Shown here piece by piece: positions 23,301 through 30,335 of a stretch of 53,165 bases of DNA; the stretch's first letter is position 1, and the number at the start of each line of letters is the position of its first letter. The notes beneath the pieces were generated by a model. That model saw only the letters and a program-made list of their open reading frames with translations. It made no database searches and was not told where the DNA came from. The stretch spans positions 1 to 53,165 of the IMG/VR virus record IMGVR_UViG_3300030118_000876; one strand, 5' to 3'. The DNA comes from a virus. Both the position numbers and the translations under genes were made by a program.

Positions 23301-25505
23301 ACGTTCTCTTTCAAGCTGTGCTTCTTGTCTGGCAGTCTGTGCTTCAATCTTTGCGTCTTGTTCTGCAACTTGGGCAGCTCTTAAAAGCTCTTGACCCATA
23401 GCAGTTTGCTGTACTTCAGGCTGCTGCGCTGCAATCTTCGCTGCTGCAATGGTTGGGTTTTCTAGTGGTAGTTGTTGCTGACCAGTAACTTGGTCTTCTA
23501 GTGCTTGATTTGACGTAGACACAGCCTGTCCTGCAGGATCAACTACAACTGTCTGGTTATTTAGAGCCTGCTCTACTGTGTTATTGGTATCACCTTGTGT
23601 CCCATCTGCGGCAACTGGAGCTTGTGTTGTGGCACCTTGATTCCGCAATCGTTGGATATCAAAGTATACATCTTCATTAGGAATACCTAAATCTCTATAG
23701 TTACGAGCTGGGCCAATACGTTGTATATCAGCTTTTTGTTGGTCAGTAAGAGGATAGTTTGGGTCTATTAAATCAGGCGCATAACCCGGGTTATAAGAAA
23801 CAAACTCATCATCTGACATTGTAAGAAGTCTAGGATTCTGCCGAATAAGTTCTTCTGCTGTTTGACTAGGTAGAGGACGTTGACCTTGTCCCATTTCTTC
23901 AGCAGAGAATAATTCACCTTGAGTTCCACTAGGAGCAGGAAGGGCCGCTACAGAGGGAGGAGCTGGAAGGGCACCTGCAACCCTGCTCTCTAGTGGATTA
24001 GGGCTAGGGTTTTCTGGATCAACTGGATCTGAAGTACTTTCTGGTTCAGGATTGTTGTCACTATTGAGTAAGTCAGTTGGTTGTCCTTTTCTTAGATTTG
24101 CTACGCCACCGATAGGCCCACCTACACCAAAACCTGCAGCGAAAGCATTTAAAAGTCGTTTACCTGTTTCTGCATCACCAAGTTGGTTAGTGCTAGAAAG
24201 AAGTATAGCTTCTTGGCCTAGTTCTGTAAGACCTTCAAGAGCACCACCAACTGCAAAACCTTTACCTGCTCTACTAGCAATACCACCTTTTGCCATACCT
24301 GATGGAGATAAAGCAGAGTTAGGTACACCAAGGATTCTACCAGCTAAGAAAAATTCAGGAATTACTTCTAATGCAGCATAAGGTATAGCACCTAGTAGAG
24401 CTGTGCCTCTATCACCTACACCTGTGTCTCTTACTTCACCATAAATGTCAGCGACACCCATACCGTAAGCACCTGTCGTAGTACCAAGGAAAGCACCTCC
24501 AGCAATAGCTTGGTTTCTACCAGCCTGAGATGCTTTTGTAGCACCAGCTAAAAGTGCATCATCAAAGAAATCTTTACCTTTTGTAGCTACTCCAGATCTA
24601 CCAACATAAAATGCAGCTGGATTCTTAATCTGAGCAGCACCTGTAATACCTGCAACTTCACGAAGAAGTTTTTTCTCACCGTTGGTAAGAACTTGTCCTT
24701 TCATATATTTTTTAGCTGCAGCAAGTACGCTTTGTTTAAATGATTCTTTACCCATAAGAGCAAGAACACCACCACCTACAGCTGTAAATGGGTTAGCACC
24801 ACCGCCTGCAACTGCACCTGCACCCGCTCCGACCAAAGCCGTAGCAATAGATTCAAAGAGCATTGGCCCTTGTTGGGCTAGGTTAGCTACAAACCAGTCA
24901 ATAGCACCATGAGATTCATCACCAAGCTCAATACCAGTAAACTCACGTTGGTATGGTTGGTTATAATAAAGTTCTTTTACTGCTTCGTTTACCCAGTCTT
25001 GACCTGTTTCTTCAGCACCAAGGAACTGCATACCTCGACCAGCAAGTAGTTTTAGATTACTACCACCGATCTCAAAGTTACGTGCAGCCAAGTTACCAAG
25101 GCTAGGATTTTCAATATTTTTAATATATCCAGCGTAAGTATCAGGAGATACTTGCTGCCAATCATAGCCAGCTGGAGCTAGCTTTGGTGGTTGAGTTAAA
25201 AACTCTTTAGACTGTACAGCAGAACTGGCATCATCTGCATCAAACAGAGCACCATTTACAAACATCTTGTTGGTTGATGGACTATATAATACCTGAGGCC
25301 CACTGACTTGTGGCTTATTTAAACTAGGCATTTCAAACTGAGAGCTGTTAACTAGGCTATCACCTAATGCAGCCATGTCTGCAAGACCGCCTCCCAGTGC
25401 TCCTATACCTACATCAGTTTGTGGTCGGAAAGGGTTACCAAGAGGGTCTAAGTCCATTGCTGTGAGGGTCGTACTCCCAAACGGTTTTAGACCTGCTTTT
25501 GCCAT
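17301..25505 (-). CDS. Giant internal/ejected virion protein, polyvalent type (2734 aa)
   Basis: The last late gene, following two other internal-protein candidates, as gp16 does in T7. Residues 1-480 hold glycine-rich amphipathic segments (AGAGAVAGGG near 230) that could enter a membrane. Residues about 480-960 are a Pro/Gln/Ala-rich disordered, coiled-coil region. HEALGH at 1400-1405 looks like a metallopeptidase-type motif. Long helical stretches follow. The C-terminal region, with hydrophobic helices near 2405-2465 (LLLLLSGVKGIPFADD), resembles LPD38 of polyvalent proteins, which are injected with DNA. The 90-aa gene 22676-22948 lies within it in another frame. No lytic transglycosylase motif is obvious. 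Confidence 0.82.
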   Translation of the reverse strand: MAKAGLKPFGSTTLTAMDLDPLGNPFRPQTDVGIGALGGGLADMAALGDSLVNSSQFEMPSLNKPQVSGPQVLYSPSTNKMFVNGALFDADDASSAVQSKEFLTQPPKLAPAGYDWQQVSPDTYAGYIKNIENPSLGNLAARNFEIGGSNLKLLAGRGMQFLGAEETGQDWVNEAVKELYYNQPYQREFTGIELGDESHGAIDWFVANLAQQGPMLFESIATALVGAGAGAVAGGGANPFTAVGGGVLALMGKESFKQSVLAAAKKYMKGQVLTNGEKKLLREVAGITGAAQIKNPAAFYVGRSGVATKGKDFFDDALLAGATKASQAGRNQAIAGGAFLGTTTGAYGMGVADIYGEVRDTGVGDRGTALLGAIPYAALEVIPEFFLAGRILGVPNSALSPSGMAKGGIASRAGKGFAVGGALEGLTELGQEAILLSSTNQLGDAETGKRLLNAFAAGFGVGGPIGGVANLRKGQPTDLLNSDNNPEPESTSDPVDPENPSPNPLESRVAGALPAPPSVAALPAPSGTQGELFSAEEMGQGQRPLPSQTAEELIRQNPRLLTMSDDEFVSYNPGYAPDLIDPNYPLTDQQKADIQRIGPARNYRDLGIPNEDVYFDIQRLRNQGATTQAPVAADGTQGDTNNTVEQALNNQTVVVDPAGQAVSTSNQALEDQVTGQQQLPLENPTIAAAKIAAQQPEVQQTAMGQELLRAAQVAEQDAKIEAQTARQEAQLERERAQRQREFDMALQQRQQEQIQELQNARVEQILAENDRLTAENTQLKMPTVERTPLPPRQLSLPGMGVPFAQRALRRGPQAATPVETLPTTAELEQAGQLPLPFDEPVAPAATNLRRGQDAVQERSTEEVAPSEQARDSETVRSRDTQEQETTTADRPAERLRATPTSEIQRQEAVSAEALRKGSQQQAAQPADQTQQDRQPDSAEDTRVASLYASPYEAWEDMGIEGAVELDRLPEGQRRKFEAMVADGTVTYEKTKALYDEARENITLTNLEELQEAIALFDESTIQNGTTLEYAAQTIMDLAYFNGDTNLTKKTAGGQPSVRARAQAYINTTQFSAAQQQAMDEAFVAEANLNDKLNGTAAGKDRPWVAYAAERNLFDRLESRLLAMPAWYKAKQPEVVAEPVAQETQEATREVAASEDTRTANERVKEIASLELEKQIDLQIRDEAIVQIKRENSKEIKRLNRLYADADPEFRMGRGTKLKEYFNENGEIKLVRSGDGRFVPTTKTFTPQQLQERQKTIAAARLKAAEREREFLEGIRSAEAAAADTRSIRDDDLFGQYDTKEDGNFFRADGAPITNPVPKGKIELIVKQVLKKLRAKPTVTVVKNAEDLRATNPKLYERAAASRPNGDFGQINAVGFSVGDQIIIFSDFAKTEQQVRFVVAHEALGHFGFRAFMPRDRMNAIFREIYRTDGHIRAVADRNIDRGMDKMEAVEEALADAAANLDISLVARFWTAVRNFMNRLGMTFPDDLARYFISQSRRNLRTGGRGVVSAQQLSKNLKRLQRDSMFGRYSVENDRADLASTLFTQFGMNKNTGPFGSFTGFSEMVKRRGGKDTISDVANYVGAALQKVQTLDNLAHKSEGLSEVFKIFQSQSARVRRLHAEYARLTAFSHAPNWMGFGQGPTEAELNLAGEMLAYAALNKGKAVTEAMIRAAPKLAVADPDGNVIIDPNAFEQVKQAGEITQEEFDAGISYTLDVVPEGQDPSGTYRPNYEQAAQQSGQRVDRENVWRIYQEQRAAVNQSALDVLEANLGAALQQKNDALETFKNMTGTSGNAPTSVEINILDRVIQEYTRLYKENAVAEGSGLRYNDESVENARDFIREINRALFEQSKVNDWVTANPNEKASKFQDENFRDIIDGLQRLNAIGFSSNQANQITNTIQNIYLLDVKNANAEFLAKRTIMGAYVPFTRRGKFQVMVKAVNSAGQDVLLEESYKGSMPYFQTETREEARVIQQKLNESFGEQTFKVLDKDGNEVDVKFVSDFGKAAQSQPLTDTVNLSEFINVLTRLDIGINPSERERLTVALTAQGERARRNLQRSGVAGWDTDVIRSVSEHLETQGHMAGKTYYRHRLNKIMLDNNMWRGNPAKLKRLEEAMLRAERVGNQEQIQTARQEYDDYAFKYKYSADVRDGRTVNIYRGEGAERKAVKEATLGRGEEFKEEAKRTLTWFSDAANIDSSTEDILSGEVGSRLKLIAVLFQLGGSVATSAVNAVSMVTHSVPYLATYNPKRGYGGGFGFSASGAAMVRAARNMKNGKLAEFAYVNEVATSQELQDKHGLSEDEAVALRDATAEGVLQAAQFNALVGTARGGVNSNKTAAAIKGWMYMFSFTEQMNRRTTYLAAYRLERDRQLAAGASLADAQERAAEFGRKAVNTSQGEYAMYNRPEMARGNFLQYIFMYKQFVIISVELMRGMNYKGRLYFLGLLLLLSGVKGIPFADDLMDLVDTLAQKFGIKMGSVEKEIMKFSDALVPGASPFVMRGILDRAFGGTISTRLGFGDLIPLTGVFKAGADPWREAENFVGPVYNGIQGAIMTTGALAKYGAEVIGLKDDTTRFVDILRDSPVSAVRGVADGFTYLSDGRITNAKGNVISNDVPLHVALVRMMGFYPSIATVSNDIVRINKFSDAYVKSMKLNYTQAYVKASLNNDIDEANRILQMVAEHNREHRGTEFEFRNFVRSANKSLKMARQPTVLRYRKIAPKNVRSEIDEMMEILGLDPSDL
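22676..22948 (-). CDS. Embedded 90-aa gene in alternative frame of the giant virion gene
   Basis: It begins MPFKSEAQKKWLQANKPEIA, a start I recognise from a widespread family of short phage proteins (MPFKSEAQ-R/K-R/K-W/Y). AAGGAG lies eight bases before its ATG, better than many sites in this genome. It reads the same strand as the 2734-aa gene in another frame, covering residues about 853-944 of the large protein, where that protein is low-complexity Gln/Glu/Arg/Thr-rich. The product is very basic (many Lys and Arg), suggesting nucleic-acid or virion binding; its function is unknown. Most likely an old small gene kept inside, or overprinted by, the giant gene. Confidence 0.65.
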   Translation of the reverse strand: MPFKSEAQKKWLQANKPEIAKQFEAETPKNKKLPQRIGQPSDSERRRLARSNAKKQSRQKPFGKVASNKLRNQQIKHNKIGNRIAPKTLV

Positions 25506-27310
25506 TACTCACCCTTGTTAATTCTATTTAGTGCATCTACGAATGCGTTACCAGAACCAGTTGCTACAGCTGGAGGAATCATAGGTTGTAGTTGTGGCCC
25601 AAAAGTTTCTTTATCATCTGGCCCCATTATTTTTGCTTGAGGGTTAAAGAAATATAGTACGCCGTTGATAACTACTGTACCTGTGCCATCGCCTCTACCT
25701 GTTGCTTTAAATTCACCATTAGCTTGCTTAATCATTTCAAGAAACAGTGCAGCTTTATCTTTAAGCTCTTGTACTTTGATCTCTTTGATCATAATAGCTT
25801 GCTGTTTTTGTAATTCTTTTTGTATATCAATACCAGCTTCAAACAACTTCATACTCTTTTGGCCAGCAAGTTTATTCATTGAATCACGGAAGTTGGAATC
25901 AAAAGTAAGTCTTAGTTCCTGCACCAACGCCGGTTCTGATACGTCAGTTTTATAATACTCACCATCTACAGTAATATTAAATTTACCGTCTGTACGTGGT
26001 ATAATTCGAACATCCCTACCAGAATACATAGACCATACCATAGCGGCTTTAGCTGTGTTACCAAACTTAAGATCATTTAGACCTTGCATAGCTTGAAGGT
26101 ATAAAAGTTTTTGATCTACTTGAGCGATAGATGCTCTGGCTGTTAGTGCTTTAGATTCAGCGTCATTAGCAAGATCAATATACTTTTCATAACTATCAAA
26201 GTTACCATTAAGTCTAGCAATTTCAGCAAACCTAGCAAACTCAGCAGCTCTTTGATTGAATCTTTCAACTATTCGTGCAGCTTGCTTCCTTGTTTCAAGA
26301 ACGTATTTTGTATCTTGACCAGCTCTACTTGGGTTAGCTAGATACATTGCATCGTTAAATATACTATTTGATCCAGCTGATGAACCATCGTTGTTAACAG
26401 TCTCAGTGCCAAACAAAGCTGTATTAGTATCTGCTACAATCTGATTAACTTCACCATCAGTTTTTTGTAAAGAGCTTACGTTCTCAGTAGATTTAGCTGT
26501 ATTACCTGTATTTGCAGACTGAGCTTCAGTTACAACTTCAGCATCAGTAGTTTTCTTTGTATCTTTTTTGTCTGTACTTGTATCTGTAATTTGAGATACT
26601 GTAGTTCCTTTAGCTGTTTTATATTCTTGATACCAACCTGTAGGATCAATCGCAGCTGCAGTAAGTTGGTTTGGATATTTTTGAAAGTGTTGCCTAGCTT
26701 CGTCAGTACGGAACCAATCAGCTGCCTCTACAGATTTACTTCTTTCCAATGCTTGTTGAGGGTTATCAGTAAAGTAACCTTTTATACGACCAAGAGGAGA
26801 ACCTGCAAGCCTATCGCCGTAACCAATTGCTGCTCTAACAGCAATTTTTTCCATCAGTGCTTGGAACTGACTGTTTGCAAACAACTTTGTAACATCTTGT
26901 ACAAAAGCTGAAGACTCAGGATCAACTTGATCAATACCAACTGTACCAGAAAAACCTATCTTAGCCATAGGATCATCAGGTTCTTCTACTTTTGTAGTAA
27001 CAACCTCATCTTTTTTAGTCTCTGTTTTTTCTGGAGCTACATAGGTAGTAGTGTCGGCTATAGGAGGTAGTTTTTCAACTTTAACTTCAGGAGTTGTTAC
27101 AACACCAACCTGAGGAGAGCCAAAACCCGAAGCATCAAACGTAGGCGCACTGCCTATACCAACAGTCCTGTCAACCATAGGACTATCTAACTTCATCCTA
27201 TCAAGACGTTCTTGTTCTATACGCTGCAGTTGCTGCAGTTTAATTTGATTCTCAGCGCCTCTGTTAAAGGCTTGTGGATCTATGCCTAAAGCTTCTCCTA
27301 GGATACTCAT
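25505..27310 (-). CDS. Putative internal virion protein (601 aa)
   Basis: It sits between the 438-aa and 2734-aa genes, its stop overlapping the giant gene's ATG (TAATG). The N-terminus is glutamine-rich (NQIKLQQLQRIEQERL), then comes a Val/Thr/Glu/Pro-rich disordered stretch to about residue 115. The C-terminal half is helical with coiled-coil potential (about 330-560). Order and size recall T7 gp15, part of the ejected core. No enzyme motif is seen; the assignment rests on context. Confidence 0.6.
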   Translation of the reverse strand: MSILGEALGIDPQAFNRGAENQIKLQQLQRIEQERLDRMKLDSPMVDRTVGIGSAPTFDASGFGSPQVGVVTTPEVKVEKLPPIADTTTYVAPEKTETKKDEVVTTKVEEPDDPMAKIGFSGTVGIDQVDPESSAFVQDVTKLFANSQFQALMEKIAVRAAIGYGDRLAGSPLGRIKGYFTDNPQQALERSKSVEAADWFRTDEARQHFQKYPNQLTAAAIDPTGWYQEYKTAKGTTVSQITDTSTDKKDTKKTTDAEVVTEAQSANTGNTAKSTENVSSLQKTDGEVNQIVADTNTALFGTETVNNDGSSAGSNSIFNDAMYLANPSRAGQDTKYVLETRKQAARIVERFNQRAAEFARFAEIARLNGNFDSYEKYIDLANDAESKALTARASIAQVDQKLLYLQAMQGLNDLKFGNTAKAAMVWSMYSGRDVRIIPRTDGKFNITVDGEYYKTDVSEPALVQELRLTFDSNFRDSMNKLAGQKSMKLFEAGIDIQKELQKQQAIMIKEIKVQELKDKAALFLEMIKQANGEFKATGRGDGTGTVVINGVLYFFNPQAKIMGPDDKETFGPQLQPMIPPAVATGSGNAFVDALNRINKGE

Positions 27311-27320
27311 AAGCTATCCC

Positions 27321-28637
27321 CTAACTAAGACTGGAACTAAGGTTATTGGTATTATTCTTACCCTCCAAACCAGCTACACGTTTGTTAAGCTCTTCAATCT
27401 GTTTATCTTTTTCCGTATCACTACCAGAAGCAACGTTAAGACCACCAAAGAACTCAGCAATGTTTTCTCGTTTCTTATCTTGATCTCGTCTTAGACCAGC
27501 TTGGTAATTCATTTGGTTAGCAAGAGCATTTGCGTACATCGGGCTACCACTTGGAATCAAACCATAACCAGTTTTAAGAGCTTCGTTCTGAGCTGTCATA
27601 CCTTTTTGGAAACCTGCATCATAAGAAGATTGTACATTTCTACCCGCTTGTAGAGCCAATCGTCTTTCTTCTGCTGCACTCATACCTCTACGACCTGTTT
27701 GCAAGCCAGCTGTACGTCTGAAGTCACGTAGTTTCTTTTCTTGCTCAATAGCAGTTTTATTAGCTGCTTGAAGTCCAAAATATTCTGGAGAGAAGTAACC
27801 AGCTTGTACAACATATTGTTTAGCTGCATCCATCTTAGCATTAAATGCTGCTTCATCTTTTGCTTTAAGATCTGCAAGTTCAGCTGTATACGCTTCCAAT
27901 GTTGCTGCTTCTTGTGGAGACAACTCAGGCATCGAACCCGGTGCAATAAGTTGCGTTGCTAGAAGTTGACCACCAGCTTGAAGTGTTAGGTTAGCAAGTG
28001 TATCTGGATTTGTAATCTTATCTACAACTTTCGAAGGTACTGCTGCAAGTTTTTCAGTGAAAGACAAAGCCTCTTTACTACCACCTGCACCACTGCCAAG
28101 TTTTGTAGTATCACCAACAACCTTATTAGGATCAGCTACTACTTCATTACCAGCGCCGGGATTTCCTCCGACGTTTGAAGGCGTTTGTTGATTACCGCCA
28201 AACATATTTGAAACAGATGTTTTAGCTCTATTAAATGTAGCTTGGACACCAGTCTGGTTTACGTTACCAAGACCTGCTCCGGTTCTCACCGCTGTGCCGT
28301 AACCACCGATACCACCGCCGATCAAACCAGCGATTGCACCTGCCTTAACACTTTGTCCTGTAACTTTAGCTGTAATAGCACCGAGCGCTGCACCTGTAAC
28401 TGCTGACGTTATTACCGATCCTGCTGTAGTAGCAGCAAAAGCCGAAAGAGCAGAAACACCTGCTGAAGCCACAAGTGAACTTGCAATAGCTGGAGCTGCA
28501 ATAGGGATTACAACAGCCGCCGCTACCGCGATAACTTTCTTTACACCCCCGCCATGTTCGGTTGGAGCGATTGGATAAATTGGAGTAGCATCAGCTGAGG
28601 GGCCAACTGAAACTACCAATGGATTGATTGTATTCAT
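27321..28637 (-). CDS. Putative internal virion protein with glycine-zipper segments (438 aa)
   Basis: Residues about 30-130 are alanine/glycine-rich hydrophobic helices (VIAVAAAVVIPIAAPAIA, then AGLIGGGIGGYG) of the glycine-zipper type found in ejection proteins that line a membrane channel. The rest is helical, with a Lys-rich coiled coil near the end. As first of three consecutive large genes before the arm's end it parallels T7 gp14. Start follows GGAGG. Confidence 0.6.
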   Translation of the reverse strand: MNTINPLVVSVGPSADATPIYPIAPTEHGGGVKKVIAVAAAVVIPIAAPAIASSLVASAGVSALSAFAATTAGSVITSAVTGAALGAITAKVTGQSVKAGAIAGLIGGGIGGYGTAVRTGAGLGNVNQTGVQATFNRAKTSVSNMFGGNQQTPSNVGGNPGAGNEVVADPNKVVGDTTKLGSGAGGSKEALSFTEKLAAVPSKVVDKITNPDTLANLTLQAGGQLLATQLIAPGSMPELSPQEAATLEAYTAELADLKAKDEAAFNAKMDAAKQYVVQAGYFSPEYFGLQAANKTAIEQEKKLRDFRRTAGLQTGRRGMSAAEERRLALQAGRNVQSSYDAGFQKGMTAQNEALKTGYGLIPSGSPMYANALANQMNYQAGLRRDQDKKRENIAEFFGGLNVASGSDTEKDKQIEELNKRVAGLEGKNNTNNLSSSLS

Positions 28638-28638
28638 A

Positions 28639-29115
28639 TTAGACCTCCGTTAAATCCTGTCTTAATAAGACATAATGACGTTCGAAACCAGCTGACGTTA
28701 AAATTTTTTCCATTGCTGGATGTACAGAACATTCTACTTTCTTTACACCACAAATCTTAGCCCAACCACAAACATCTTTCCAGAACATTTGTATCATATT
28801 TTTCAAGTCTTTTCCACCTAAAGCTACAACATTCATAGCTGTAAACCTAGGATAGTATACAAGCTCCATAACTATAACTAACTTGACAGTTGGGACTTCA
28901 GTGTCATCATTTTTAGCAACAATGATAAACACCTCACCTTTTAAGGCTCTAGTGTAAAGATCTTCTACAAGCATTTCGCCGTGCATAGCTTTTTCTATAC
29001 ACCGCTGTAGTAAAGGAGTACATTGACCCCAGTATTTATCTATAAGCTCTTTTGTAGATAACAACTGAGCTTCGTACTTAAGATCTGTGTTTTCCTTTTC
29101 TACCACTTGTAACAT
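28639..29115 (-). CDS. 158-aa GNAT-like virion-associated protein
   Basis: The C-terminal half (GGKDLKNMIQMFWKDVCGWA, then KKVECSVHPAMEKILTSAGF) has the strand-helix pattern of GNAT acetyltransferase folds, as in the T7 gp13-like proteins that sit beside internal core genes. I do not see a clear acetyl-CoA-binding R/QxxGxG/A loop, so activity is doubtful. Start overlaps the preceding stop, with AAGGAG upstream. Confidence 0.5.
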   Translation of the reverse strand: MLQVVEKENTDLKYEAQLLSTKELIDKYWGQCTPLLQRCIEKAMHGEMLVEDLYTRALKGEVFIIVAKNDDTEVPTVKLVIVMELVYYPRFTAMNVVALGGKDLKNMIQMFWKDVCGWAKICGVKKVECSVHPAMEKILTSAGFERHYVLLRQDLTEV

Positions 29116-29981
29116 TATTTCTCCTTATATGAGGCCAGCATTTTATCAAAAAACTCTGTGCCTTTTGCTTTGACAATATCTTTTGGAATAACGTACTCAC
29201 CGCCTTCTACTTCGATTTCGCCGCCGCCTTTCATCTGTACACGTACACCACCTTGATCATGTGAAGGGCCATAAACCATACCGCCAAATTCCATTTCTTG
29301 AACTGGAGCTTGTTGTGGCATTGGTTGTGCACCACCTTCAAACTGTACATCAGCTTCCATAGATTTAGCAGCTGCAATAATAGCAATAAGCATTCCTTCA
29401 TCATACTCTTGAGGAAGATCTGCTTCAGTAGCAATACCTCGTTGTATAGCCATCTGCCTGATCTGAGGATACATTTCAGGATTTTGCATGACAGTTTTTG
29501 CTAACTGTATAATCATGTTCAATTCTTGTGGATTTACTTCACCCGATTGAATACCTGCCTCAATACCTGCTCGTATTCTAGCTACAACTTCAGGATTTTG
29601 TGCTAGCATTTCATTTACTTGCATATCCATCATTTGTGCATTCATCATAGGTGCGCCTTGCGGCTGTATACCTGCAGGACGTACAGGCATTCCGCCCGGC
29701 CCTACCATACCACCTTCTTGATATGTTGGTTGCATCCTAAAATCCAGTACTGGAAAGTTAGGATCAGAGCCTACCGTACCTGTTGGTATAGTTCCGATAG
29801 CTCCTGAAGCCACACCTGCTGGTGGGGTTTCGATTAATGTTTGTATACTTGGAGGTAAATCCAAAGATACAGAACTTGGTACTGCTCCTGCTACACCGGC
29901 TATTCCACCGCCCAAAACAGACGGCGTCATAGGTTCTTGCATAGGAGCCATTCCGTTTCCGTTTTGGTCGTTGTATGCCAT
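29115..29981 (-). CDS. 288-aa structural protein with YxxGG-type motifs
   Basis: Met/Gln/Pro-rich N-terminal 95 residues including PTYQEGGMVGPGGMPVRP, then a helical middle, then a glycine-rich beta segment (HDQGGVRVQMKGGGEIEVEGGEYVIPK) near 245-270. That last segment is a common signature of phage structural proteins of unknown role. Tight junctions on both sides place it in the internal/neck gene block. Confidence 0.55.
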   Translation of the reverse strand: MAYNDQNGNGMAPMQEPMTPSVLGGGIAGVAGAVPSSVSLDLPPSIQTLIETPPAGVASGAIGTIPTGTVGSDPNFPVLDFRMQPTYQEGGMVGPGGMPVRPAGIQPQGAPMMNAQMMDMQVNEMLAQNPEVVARIRAGIEAGIQSGEVNPQELNMIIQLAKTVMQNPEMYPQIRQMAIQRGIATEADLPQEYDEGMLIAIIAAAKSMEADVQFEGGAQPMPQQAPVQEMEFGGMVYGPSHDQGGVRVQMKGGGEIEVEGGEYVIPKDIVKAKGTEFFDKMLASYKEK

Positions 29982-30334
29982 TAGCCTACTCCTTTTAGTT
30001 GACGAAGAAGTGCATTTAACACTGCCCTAGTAAAAGCTAGGTCATTTGCTAAAGTTTGCACATCAGTTATAAGTTTACCAACGTCGTCAAGACCTGCTAC
30101 TTCTTGACCACTAATAGTAAATCCTGCACCTTTTGCAGTTACCTGTCTCATATCTTGGTCAGGCATCAAGTTTACGGTTATCTGACCTTGAGTAATTGCT
30201 TTACTAATAAGATCTGATTCACCCCGTAATCCGGTTAATAGCTCTACGTTCTCTTTAACAGAGCTAATCAAAACACTTTGCCAGTCAGTTATACCTCCTT
30301 GTGGTACTGCTGGTATTGCTGTAAATCTAGCCAT
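29981..30334 (-). CDS. 117-aa hypothetical structural protein
   Basis: It lies between the nozzle-like gene and the 288-aa gene with single-base junctions. Helical N-terminal (ITDWQSVLISSVKENVELLTGL) and C-terminal segments flank a short beta region. Similar small proteins occur next to tail nozzle genes in marine podoviruses. No specific function can be given. Confidence 0.5.
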   Translation of the reverse strand: MARFTAIPAVPQGGITDWQSVLISSVKENVELLTGLRGESDLISKAITQGQITVNLMPDQDMRQVTAKGAGFTISGQEVAGLDDVGKLITDVQTLANDLAFTRAVLNALLRQLKGVG

Positions 30335-30335
30335 A

